Part shown: piece after piece, positions 1-4,920 of the stretch | Layout: each line of letters opens with the position of its first letter | Position numbering within the stretch: position 1 is the stretch's first letter | NCBI GenBank assembly: GCA_022565015.1 | Contig: JADFKI010000259.1 | Coordinates: forward strand, 1-5,127 | Reading direction: 5' to 3' | Length of the DNA stretch: 5,127 nt | From: Chloroflexota bacterium | Lineage (GTDB): Bacteria; Chloroflexota; Dehalococcoidia; Lucifugimonadales; JADFKI01 | Made by a program: the position numbers and the translations under genes | Notes under the pieces: generated by a model | The model's database searches: none | Told to the model about the DNA's origin: nothing | What the model saw: the letters and a program-made list of their open reading frames with translations, nothing else

Positions 1-1
1 C

Positions 2-1096
2 GCCAACCAAGAGGTCGCTGACGCCGTGCGTCAACAGCTGGACAAAGGCACGACGTTTTTCGCCGATAACGAGCACGCAATACTGCTGGCGGAAGAGATA
101 TCCAAGGCGGTGCCATGCGCCGAGAAGGTACGTTTCGGCAGCTCCGGCACCGAGGCGACGTTCTACGCCCTTCGCACGGCCCGTGCCTTTCGACGCCGGG
201 ACAAGATCCTGAAGTTCGAGGGCGGGTTCCACGGCATGCACGACTACGCTCTAATGAGCATGGCGCCGTCCGATCCCCCCGACTTTCCGCAGGCAAAGCC
301 GGACACCGCCGGAATCCCTCGCTCGATTCAAGACGAGGTCCTGATCGCACCCTTCAACGATATAGAGACCACGACGGCCATAATCGAAAAATATCATGAC
401 GAGCTGGCGGCGGTCATCGTGGAGCCGTTTCAGAGGCTTCTGCCGCCGAAGGAGGGCTTCCTTCAAGGGCTTCGAGAGGTCACGCTACAATACGAGATCC
501 CCTTGATATTCGACGAGATCGTCACGGGCTTTCGGTTCGCCTATGGGGGCGCCCAGGAGTATTACGGAGTGGTGCCGGACATGTGTACCCTTGGCAAGGT
601 AGTCGCCGGGGGGTTCCCTCTTTCGGCCGTGACCGGCAAGGACGAGATAATGTCCCATCTGGACCGGTCCGCCGTAGATTCCGACGGATTCGTCGCGCAG
701 ATCGGCACGTTGAGCGGCAATCCCATCTCCGCCGTGGCCGGTCTTGCTACATTGAATATTCTAAAGCGCGAAGGCACCTACGAGCGGCTGTTCGCCACGG
801 GCAACCGGCTCAAGACGGAGCTACAACGTATGCTCGACGAGGCTGAGATACCGGCCAAGGTCGTGGGCGAGCCGCCACTTTTTGATGTCTTCTTCACGGA
901 GGGCGAGATCACCGACTATCGGTCGACGCTTTCCGCCGACAAAGCCAGGCTGGCGAGGTTCAACAAGGTGCTGCTGGAAAACGGGGTGTTGAAGGGCGAC
1001 TCGAAGATTTACATCTCGGCGGCCCACGATTCCGATGACGTGCAGAAGGCCCTCGACGCCTTCCAGGCCGCCGTTGACGATCTTCGAAACAGCTGA
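2..1096 (+). CDS. Class III PLP aminotransferase, glutamate-1-semialdehyde 2,1-aminomutase family (5'-truncated by window edge)
   Basis: The reading frame is open from base 2, before the first possible GTG at 26. The residues encoded there (ANQEVADAVRQQLDKGTTF) match the N-terminal part of this family, so the gene starts outside the window. The 364 visible residues compare with about 430 for HemL. Numbering from base 2, I see the phosphate-binding GSSGTEA segment (about 46-52), GGFHGMHD (74-81), the cofactor-ring aspartate in FDEIVTGFR (about 170-178) and the Schiff-base lysine in TLGKVVAGG (Lys199, bases 596-598), followed by GTLSGNP. The fold and PLP chemistry are therefore secure. HemL converts glutamate-1-semialdehyde to 5-aminolevulinate in tetrapyrrole synthesis. 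The middle region, with EPFQRLLPPKEGF in place of the HemL-typical EPVAGNM segment, looks more like the HemL paralogues found in catabolic clusters, and no heme gene lies nearby. I therefore give the family and leave the substrate open. No T-rich terminator hairpin follows. Confidence 0.9.
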   Translation, partial: ANQEVADAVRQQLDKGTTFFADNEHAILLAEEISKAVPCAEKVRFGSSGTEATFYALRTARAFRRRDKILKFEGGFHGMHDYALMSMAPSDPPDFPQAKPDTAGIPRSIQDEVLIAPFNDIETTTAIIEKYHDELAAVIVEPFQRLLPPKEGFLQGLREVTLQYEIPLIFDEIVTGFRFAYGGAQEYYGVVPDMCTLGKVVAGGFPLSAVTGKDEIMSHLDRSAVDSDGFVAQIGTLSGNPISAVAGLATLNILKREGTYERLFATGNRLKTELQRMLDEAEIPAKVVGEPPLFDVFFTEGEITDYRSTLSADKARLARFNKVLLENGVLKGDSKIYISAAHDSDDVQKALDAFQAAVDDLRNS

Positions 1097-1189
1097 TGGG
1101 CCCACGCCGACGCCAACTGTAAAGAGGTCCTGCGTCATATAGCCCGTTGCCCCGCCTCGTACCGTTGCCGGGCGTTCCCCGTCGGACGG

Positions 1190-1207
1190 TCGTGGCGGCC
1201 GCCACGA
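1190..1207. repeat. 18-bp perfect palindrome (contains a NotI-type GCGGCCGC core)
   Basis: The sequence TCGTGGCGGCCGCCACGA reads identically on both strands with no spacer. It lies about 94 bases after the aminotransferase stop, in the most GC-rich stretch and just before the composition drops to AT-rich. It could be an operator for a dimeric regulator, or part of a GC-rich hairpin. No T-run follows it, so it is not a standard intrinsic terminator. Confidence 0.75.
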
Positions 1208-1282
1208 GAAGGGCCGAAGTCTCGATGGTCGAAAGCCCGCAACGAATTATTTGTCATGAGACCCATTAATTCAGCTTCTTTG

Positions 1283-1303
1283 CGAAATTTCCGTTTAATT
1301 TCG
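1283..1303. repeat. 7-bp inverted repeat CGAAATT / AATTTCG in the AT-rich island
   Basis: The arms at 1283-1289 and 1297-1303 are perfect reverse complements around a 7-base spacer, giving a 21-bp site with its centre about 35 bases upstream of the candidate -35 box at 1325. The size and position fit an operator or activator site for a dimeric helix-turn-helix regulator. The arms are AT-rich, so chance is a real alternative in this island. Confidence 0.4.
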
Positions 1304-1324
1304 AAAATAGGCTAAGATTTAACC

Positions 1325-1353
1325 TTGACAAAATATTAGAAAATGCGTAAGTA
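1325..1353 (+). promoter_or_regulatory. Candidate sigma-70-type promoter in the AT-rich island
   Basis: A perfect TTGACA (1325-1330) is followed after 17 bases by TAAGTA (1348-1353), a poor -10 match. A TATTCG hexamer a few bases further on (1352-1357) is no better. The AT-rich flanks support promoter function. The next plus-strand gene begins at 1787, so a transcript from here would carry a leader of roughly 420 bases. The call rests on the -35 box and composition only. Confidence 0.35.
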
Positions 1354-1404
1354 TTCGTTAGGAGAAATGACCCTTGGTCGTTTCTTCTAGTTTTATGAAC
1401 AGTT

Positions 1405-1433
1405 GGCCGGCGTGATTTCACGTGATCGCGGCC
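1405..1433. repeat. Nested inverted repeats: GGCCG..CGGCC enclosing CGTGA-TT-TCACG
   Basis: Arms GGCCG (1405-1409) and CGGCC (1429-1433) enclose a second perfect inverted repeat, CGTGA (1411-1415) and TCACG (1418-1422). The hexamer CGTGAT also occurs twice in direct orientation, at 1411 and 1421, ten bases or about one helical turn apart. As RNA this could form a stem-loop early in the MBL leader. As DNA it could be an operator. I cannot tell which. Confidence 0.4.
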
Positions 1434-1446
1434 TCCTGACTGAATC

Positions 1447-1460
1447 GCCGGCATACCGGC
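1447..1460. repeat. Small hairpin GCCGG-CATA-CCGGC
   Basis: Perfect 5-bp GC stem with a 4-base loop. It is one of a series of adjacent short stems in the putative leader upstream of the MBL gene. No T-run follows, so terminator function is unlikely. Confidence 0.35.
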
Positions 1461-1464
1461 ACAT

Positions 1465-1499
1465 AGACCAGACATTAGACCGTGCGGCATATCTGGTCT
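1465..1499. repeat. 8-bp inverted repeat AGACCAGA / TCTGGTCT
   Basis: The arms at 1465-1472 and 1492-1499 are perfect reverse complements separated by 19 bases. It lies between two smaller hairpins and could be a longer stem in a structured leader RNA or a widely spaced operator. A perfect 8-bp match at this distance is suggestive but not decisive. Confidence 0.45.
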
Positions 1500-1504
1500 G
1501 CGCG

Positions 1505-1520
1505 CGCCTCTAGCGAGGCG
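1505..1520. repeat. Hairpin CGCCTC-TAGC-GAGGCG
   Basis: Perfect 6-bp GC-rich stem with a TAGC loop. The arms CGCCTC and GAGGCG are the same as those of the inverted repeat in the mtaB promoter spacer at 4039-4052, where the gap is 2 bases rather than 4. No U-run follows, so it does not look like a terminator. It may be an RNA stem or a related regulator site. Confidence 0.45.
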
Positions 1521-1601
1521 TCGATGTGTGGTACGCCCCTCGATCCCAGAAGGCAATCTTGTGCATGACGTGCGTCTCCGCCACCTTGGAGCGGGTCGCG
1601 A

Positions 1602-1623
1602 ATCGTCAGCCGATCGTCAGCCG
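1602..1623 (+). repeat. Tandem 11-bp direct repeat (ATCGTCAGCCG x2)
   Basis: Two identical, directly adjacent 11-base units. Since 11 is not a multiple of 3, the duplication would shift a reading frame. If this stretch descends from a coding gene, the repeat could be one of the events that broke it. Confidence 0.6.
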
Positions 1624-1727
1624 CTTTCGAGCATTCTTGCCGCAATTGACCGAGCAGCAGGTCATTCAGTACCTCTTCTCCGACTGCCTCCATAGGGTTG
1701 GAGCCGGCCCACAGCGAGCGAAGCGGT

Positions 1728-1747
1728 CGTTCCACCGGCCGGGAACG
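1728..1747 (+). promoter_or_regulatory. Stem-loop CGTTCC / GGAACG just upstream of the MBL ribosome binding site
   Basis: A 6-bp perfect stem (1728-1733 with 1742-1747) and an 8-base loop end about 17 bases before the purine-rich GAGGAGA (1764-1770) and 27 bases before GGAG (1775-1778). As part of the leader it could shape access to the ribosome binding site. There is no direct evidence of regulation. Confidence 0.3.
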
Positions 1748-1774
1748 TGCAGATGGGATTAACGAGGAGAAAAT

Positions 1775-1778
1775 GGAG
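1775..1778 (+). promoter_or_regulatory. Ribosome binding site of the MBL-fold gene
   Basis: GGAG lies 8 bases before the ATG at 1787 and supports that start. The next in-frame codon set upstream is closed by a TAA at 1760-1762, with no other start codon in between. A second purine-rich AGGAG at 1765-1769 precedes an out-of-frame ATG at 1773 that reads only Met-Glu-Arg before TAA at 1782-1784, two bases before the real start. Confidence 0.6.
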
Positions 1779-1786
1779 CGATAACT

Positions 1787-2623
1787 ATGAACCTCGGAAC
1801 GACTAACATAGACGTTGTTACGGACGGCACCCTGTTGATAGACGGCGGTACTATTTTCGGCCAGGTTCCCAGGTCCCAGTGGGAGCTTCATATGAAGCCC
1901 GATCGCAGAAACAGAATTCGACTCGCCCTCAACTGCATGCTTGTTCAGACGCCCAAGGTGAATATACTGGTGGACACGGGCGCAGGCTCCAAGAGGCAGG
2001 ACAAGTTCAAGGAGGCGTACGGCCTCAACGGCAACAAGCTCCTCCGTAATCTCCGGGCCCTGGGGCTGACCGCCAGGGACATCGACATTGTCATACTCAG
2101 TAATCTTCATTTCGATCATAGCGGTGGTTGCACGAAGCTGGACAGGTCTGGAAACGCGGTCCCCACATTCCCCAAGGCGAAATATCTGATTCAGAGGAAA
2201 TGCTGGGAAGAGGCCACGAACCCCAACGAGCGCTATAAGAACGCCTTTTACACCGACGACTTTCTGCCCCTCGAAGAGAAGGGCATGGTCGAGTTCATGG
2301 ACGGCAACGAAGAGATCATCGAAGGACTGAACGTCAAGGTCACCAACGGGCCGTCGGCGGGACATCAGATCGTGCTGGTCGAGCGTGGCAGCGAGAAGGT
2401 GGCCTATGTCAGCGACCTTATTCCGACCCCATATCACCTGCCCCTACACTGCATTCCCGCCATGGACGAGTATCCCAACGACACGCTCGTACAGAAGCGG
2501 GAGTTCCTGGATATGGCCGTCAGCGGAGGTTGGCTCGTCATCTTCGGGCATGGGCAGGATCACCGGGCGGGCTACGTGCAGCAGAAGAACGGAAATCCCA
2601 TGCTGACACCCGTCGAAGTATAG
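1787..2623 (+). CDS. Metallo-beta-lactamase-fold hydrolase with altered HxHxDH motif
   Basis: The 278-residue protein has the order of motifs expected of an MBL-fold metallohydrolase. A beta-strand and VDTGAG turn lie at 62-67, followed by the metal motif SNLHFDHSGG (105-114), then GPSAGH (His193), VSDLIPT with the bridging Asp210, and a C-terminal FGHGQDH (His255, His259). It has no signal peptide, so it is probably cytoplasmic. The family hydrolyses lactones, thioesters, esters and related bonds using two metal ions. Size and the HLHFDHxGG-like motif fit the lactonase-like branch, but the substrate is unknown. The odd point is residue 106: the family normally has His-x-His-x-Asp-His, and here the first His is Asn (codon AAT, one base from CAT). 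Asp110, His108, His111, His193, Asp210 and a C-terminal His remain. The gene sits alone between a 690-base non-coding region and a terminator. A long open frame on the opposite strand is a shadow. Confidence 0.9.
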   Translation: MNLGTTNIDVVTDGTLLIDGGTIFGQVPRSQWELHMKPDRRNRIRLALNCMLVQTPKVNILVDTGAGSKRQDKFKEAYGLNGNKLLRNLRALGLTARDIDIVILSNLHFDHSGGCTKLDRSGNAVPTFPKAKYLIQRKCWEEATNPNERYKNAFYTDDFLPLEEKGMVEFMDGNEEIIEGLNVKVTNGPSAGHQIVLVERGSEKVAYVSDLIPTPYHLPLHCIPAMDEYPNDTLVQKREFLDMAVSGGWLVIFGHGQDHRAGYVQQKNGNPMLTPVEV

Positions 2624-2645
2624 GTGTCCCCCTTCAGGAGCCAAA

Positions 2646-2673
2646 AAAGGGTCCCGGCGTATCGGGGCCCTTT
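2646..2673. terminator. Bidirectional intrinsic terminator between MBL gene and mtaB
   Basis: AAAGGGTCCCG (2646-2656) pairs with CGGGGCCCTTT (2663-2673) around a 6-base GCGTAT loop, giving an 11-bp stem with one T-G wobble. Read on the plus strand it follows the MBL stop by 22 bases and is trailed by TTTCTCGTT. Read on the minus strand it follows the mtaB stop by 13 bases and is trailed by six T residues (the A-run at 2643-2648), the stronger arrangement. It serves two convergent genes. Confidence 0.85.
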
Positions 2674-2686
2674 CTCGTTCCGAGCG

Positions 2687-3994
2687 TTATCGAAGTATCC
2701 GGCATTCCATGCCGTCTCCTCGCACCGACAGCAGCCTGGCCGCCGTGACGCTGTTTGCGATGTCCTCCGAATACGGCGCGTAGGCACGAATGTAGTTATC
2801 GGTGAGCCCGGACCACATCTCCTCACCGCTCATATCAACCGTGCGCTCCCAGAGCACGGGGCGGTCCGTACCCAAGAATCGACTCCTGAATTGCCGCGAC
2901 TGATCGGACGCGAGGGCCATCAGCGTGCGCACCCGCTCGGTCTTGACGGCGGGAGCCACCTGCTCACCGTAGACCGCGGCGCTCGTGCCCGGCCTGGGCG
3001 AGTAAGGAAACACGTGCATATCGGAGAAACCCACGGCCTCACATAGGTCGACCGTTTTCCGAAAGTCGTCCTGGGTCTCGCCCGGAAAGCCGACGATAAC
3101 GTCCGTGGTGATCGAGACGTCCTCTACCTGCGTTCGCACCCTTTCGACGGCCTCCCGATACAGCTCCGACGTATACCTTCTTCGCATTCGCTTGAGCACG
3201 GCATTGCTGCCGCTCTGAAGAGGTATGTGGAAGTGAGGGCAAAGACGCTCGTCGCCCCACAGCTTCAGGAGCTCCCCGCCGACCTCCTGCGGCTGCAGCG
3301 AGGAGACCCGAAGCCTCTGGACGTCCGTATGACGCAAGACCGCCTTCACCAGGTCGGTCAGCGAAATCTCCGGCCACTCGAAGCCGTAGGTACCCAGCTG
3401 CGTGCCCGTTAGCACCACCTCGCGATATCCTTCGCCAACACACCGCCTGATGTCCGAGACGATGTCGTCAAAGGGGACGCTACGTTCCCTGCCGCGCACC
3501 CTGGGAACGATGCAAAAGGCGCAGACCTGGTCGCACCCCTCCTGTATCTTCACCATGGCGCGGGTCCTCGTCGTGCGCCAATCGACGGCCATGAACGTCT
3601 CCGCTTCCAAGCCCTCCAGTCGGCCTCCACGCAGGTCCGTTACCTGCCGGACGAGCGACTCCTTATCGGGGTTCCCCAGGACGAGGTCCACTTCGTCGAG
3701 GGCCTTCAAGTCGTCGGGAGCCCGCTGCGGATAGCAGCCCGTGGCGACGACCAGGGCGTCCGGATTGCGGCGTCGGGCGGCCCTCAGGGCCTGTCTCGCC
3801 TTTCGGTCCGCCACGTGAGTCACGGTGCAGCTGTTCAACACATAGACATCGGCGGGTCCGTCGGCGGAGACACGCACATACCCGGCGGCGACGAACTCCC
3901 GGGCGAGTCGAAGCGAATCGGCCTGGTTGAGCTTGCAGCCGTGAGTCTCGATGGCGAACGTGGACTTTTTTCTTGTCACCGATGCCTGGGACAA
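2687..3994 (-). CDS. mtaB: MtaB-type tRNA (t6A37) methylthiotransferase, radical SAM
   Basis: The 435-residue protein has the three-domain plan of methylthiotransferases. The N-terminal UPF0004/MTTase domain has three cluster cysteines, Cys20 in HGCKLNQAD, Cys56 in NSCTVTHVAD and Cys87 in ATGCYPQ. The radical-SAM domain has CDQVCAFC (Cys154, Cys158, Cys161), IVPRVRGRERS, and later HIPLQSGS and TTDVIVGFPGE. The TRAM domain is about 373-435. NSCTVTHVADRK is close to the NTCTVTHVADRK signature of MtaB, which sets it apart from MiaB and RimO. MtaB turns t6A37 into ms2t6A37 in tRNAs that read ANN codons, using two 4Fe-4S clusters in the cytoplasm, and supports decoding fidelity. Length is normal and no key residue is missing. 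The start is TTG (3992-3994), chosen because GGGAG lies 6 bases upstream (4001-4005) and a near-consensus promoter sits just beyond. It is a monocistronic unit, convergent with the MBL gene and divergent from the cyclase gene. Confidence 0.95.
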   Translation of the reverse strand: MSQASVTRKKSTFAIETHGCKLNQADSLRLAREFVAAGYVRVSADGPADVYVLNSCTVTHVADRKARQALRAARRRNPDALVVATGCYPQRAPDDLKALDEVDLVLGNPDKESLVRQVTDLRGGRLEGLEAETFMAVDWRTTRTRAMVKIQEGCDQVCAFCIVPRVRGRERSVPFDDIVSDIRRCVGEGYREVVLTGTQLGTYGFEWPEISLTDLVKAVLRHTDVQRLRVSSLQPQEVGGELLKLWGDERLCPHFHIPLQSGSNAVLKRMRRRYTSELYREAVERVRTQVEDVSITTDVIVGFPGETQDDFRKTVDLCEAVGFSDMHVFPYSPRPGTSAAVYGEQVAPAVKTERVRTLMALASDQSRQFRSRFLGTDRPVLWERTVDMSGEEMWSGLTDNYIRAYAPYSEDIANSVTAARLLSVRGDGMECRILR

Positions 3995-4000
3995 AGCGTT

Positions 4001-4005
4001 CTCCC
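4001..4005 (-). promoter_or_regulatory. Ribosome binding site deciding the TTG start of mtaB
   Basis: On the minus strand GGGAG lies 6 bases before TTG at 3994-3992. No in-frame ATG or GTG lies between the promoter and this codon, so the weak TTG start is supported by this site. Confidence 0.65.
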
Positions 4006-4028
4006 GAATGCGAAGGCGTTCGTGTGAT

Positions 4029-4058
4029 ATTATAGGGTCGCCTCCAGAGGCGCGTCAA
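4029..4058 (-). promoter_or_regulatory. Sigma-70-type promoter of mtaB
   Basis: On the minus strand TTGACG (4058-4053) and a perfect TATAAT (4034-4029) are 18 bases apart. An A-tract upstream of the -35 (TTTTTT at 4064-4069 on the plus strand) could act as an UP element. Transcription should begin near 4022, leaving a leader of about 28 bases with the GGGAG site before the TTG start. Confidence 0.75.
4039..4052. promoter_or_regulatory. Operator-like inverted repeat in the mtaB promoter spacer
   Basis: CGCCTC (4039-4044) and GAGGCG (4047-4052) are perfect reverse complements around CA, and the 14-bp site sits wholly between the -10 and -35 boxes. A protein bound here would block RNA polymerase, or a MerR-type activator could act on the 18-bp spacer. 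The same arms recur at 1505-1520. No regulator gene is in the window, so the role is inferred from position. Confidence 0.45.
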
Positions 4059-4142
4059 CGCAATTTTTTAACCTGTCTGTATCATGAATAGCTGCACGAG
4101 CGCCCGACTTGTCGCAGAGACGACATAGGTGGGAATCCGAGA

Positions 4143-4787
4143 GTGACGAAGATATACGACGTTACCCGCACCATCACGAGCGGTATGGATGTATATCCGG
4201 GCGATCCGGATGTCCGCATAGCTTCGTTTGCGGATGTCAAAGAGGGCGACCCGTATACGGTTTCCGCGCTTGCCATGGGATCGCATGCGGGTACCCACGT
4301 GGACGCGCCCCGTCACCTTTTCCCTGACGGCATTGGCGTAGACCGGATCTCGCCCGATTATCTTATCGGGCCGGCTGCCGTCATCGACGTAGGTGATGGT
4401 ATCTCGATCGGCCGGGAACATCTTGTCGCATCGATGCCTCCCGAGGGCTGCGACCGACTGTTGCTAAAGATTCGCTCGGAAGGCCGTCATGGGGCGCATG
4501 GGTTCTTGACGCCCGAGGCGGCGCGTTGGCTGGTGGGCAAAGAACTGCGCCTATTAGGAATCGACGGCCCCTCGGTAGACGCGGAGGAAGACCGTTCCCT
4601 GCCCGTTCACCGGATACTGCTGGAGGCGGGCGTGGTCATCGTTGAGGGCCTGGACCTGCGTCGAGTGCCCGCGGGAGCGTATACGCTGGTCTGCATGCCC
4701 CTGAAGCTCAAGGACTGCGACGGTGCTCCCGCCAGGGTGATGCTTCTTGAGAGCGAGGCGCAATTGGGAGGCGGCCCGAAGGCTTAA
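4143..4787 (+). CDS. Cyclase / kynurenine-formamidase family metal hydrolase
   Basis: The 214-residue protein carries the family signature HxGTHxDxPxH as HAGTHVDAPRH (His48, His52, Asp54, His58), which binds the active-site metal ions. GIDGPSVD (139-146), EGLDL (168-172) and a hydrophobic VCMPLKLKDCDGAPAR end (183-198) are also typical of the family. Length matches KynB, which hydrolyses N-formylkynurenine to kynurenine and formate. Isatin hydrolase and other amide or lactone hydrolases share the fold, and no other kynurenine-pathway gene is visible, so the substrate is left open. No signal peptide is present, so it is probably cytoplasmic. The GTG start (4143-4145) follows AGGTGGG (4127-4133) by 9 bases. 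The frame upstream is closed by TAG at 4089-4091 with no ATG, GTG or TTG between. It is divergent from mtaB across a 148-base gap and is followed after 20 bases by a small ORF that may be co-transcribed. Confidence 0.88.
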   Translation: MTKIYDVTRTITSGMDVYPGDPDVRIASFADVKEGDPYTVSALAMGSHAGTHVDAPRHLFPDGIGVDRISPDYLIGPAAVIDVGDGISIGREHLVASMPPEGCDRLLLKIRSEGRHGAHGFLTPEAARWLVGKELRLLGIDGPSVDAEEDRSLPVHRILLEAGVVIVEGLDLRRVPAGAYTLVCMPLKLKDCDGAPARVMLLESEAQLGGGPKA

Positions 4788-4807
4788 CATACGGGAGATA
4801 TCAAGAT

Positions 4808-4918
4808 ATGCACATATCTGTACGCCTCCAGGCTGCCGCAACGGTTATGGCCTTGCTATTGGCCCACGCATTTCCGGTCGCATGTGTTCCAAAAAACGGC
4901 TCCGAAGCTAGCGGTTAA
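4808..4918 (+). CDS. Small 36-residue ORF with signal-peptide-like N-terminus (possible mini-lipoprotein)
   Basis: ATG at 4808 is preceded by GGGAG (4793-4797) at 10 bases. The product begins MHISVR, has a hydrophobic stretch LQAAATVMALLLAHAF (about 7-22) and then PVAC with Cys26, followed by ten polar residues and TAA at 4916-4918. This looks like a signal peptide with a lipobox-like cysteine. The -1 Ala and -2 Val fit, but Pro at -3 does not fit the usual Leu/Val. If cleaved, only an 11-residue lipid-linked peptide would remain. It starts 20 bases after the cyclase stop and ends just before the next ORF, so it fits an operon. A run of six A (4891-4896) lies in codons 28-30: loss of one A would extend the product through a different C-terminus to 4952. 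It may be a real tiny protein, a frameshifted gene or a sequencing indel. I do not recognise a family. Confidence 0.45.
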   Translation: MHISVRLQAAATVMALLLAHAFPVACVPKNGSEASG

Positions 4919-4920
4919 GG

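Larger units (their letters stand above)
1097..1786. other. Long gene-poor intergenic region with AT-rich island and several inverted repeats
   Basis: About 690 bases lie between the aminotransferase stop and the MBL-fold start. No ORF here has recognisable protein motifs. A plus-strand frame at 1526-1762 and the tail of a long minus-strand frame both lack family signatures and a good ribosome binding site. The composition is uneven: 46 of 60 bases are G/C at 1141-1200, but only 41 of 120 at 1261-1380. The region holds an 18-bp palindrome (1190-1207), a candidate promoter (about 1325-1353), inverted repeats at 1283-1303, 1405-1433, 1447-1460, 1465-1499, 1505-1520 and 1728-1747, and an 11-bp tandem repeat (1602-1623). 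It could be a promoter plus a long structured 5' leader for the MBL gene, a non-coding RNA locus, or the remains of a decayed gene. I cannot decide between these from sequence alone, and I recognise no known riboswitch core or tRNA. Confidence 0.6.

Noticed and set aside
1191..1220. GC-rich palindrome as terminator of the aminotransferase gene
   Set aside because: No T-run follows on either strand, so the intrinsic terminator pattern is not met.
1526..1762. 78-codon plus-strand frame upstream of the MBL gene
   Set aside because: No Shine-Dalgarno site before the first GTG, no recognisable domain, and a Cys/Arg-rich unnatural tail. It remains possible only as a decayed-gene remnant.
1097..1786. 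tRNA, known riboswitch or transposon remnant in the gap
   Set aside because: I found no cloverleaf with a TTC-loop consensus, no riboswitch core I recognise, and no terminal inverted repeats or transposase fragments.
1475..2437. 320-codon open frame on the minus strand
   Set aside because: Most of it is antisense to the well-supported MBL-fold gene. Its translation has no family motif, so it is a shadow extended by chance into the non-coding region.
2572..3046. Plus-strand frames across the mtaB 3' half
   Set aside because: Antisense to a gene with complete domain signatures. Translations are Arg/Pro-rich shadows without motifs.
4057..4085. Possible plus-strand promoter for the cyclase gene with -10 TATCAT (4080-4085)
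   Set aside because: The -10 is fair, but the bases 16-18 upstream (around 4057-4063) bear no resemblance to TTGACA. A promoter must lie in the 148-base gap or upstream control must exist, but I cannot place it.
4352..4371. GCCCGAT / ATCGGGC 7-bp hairpin with a 6-base loop
   Set aside because: It lies inside the cyclase-family coding sequence, in codons that read normally, with no U-run. Chance or a local mRNA stem is enough to explain it.
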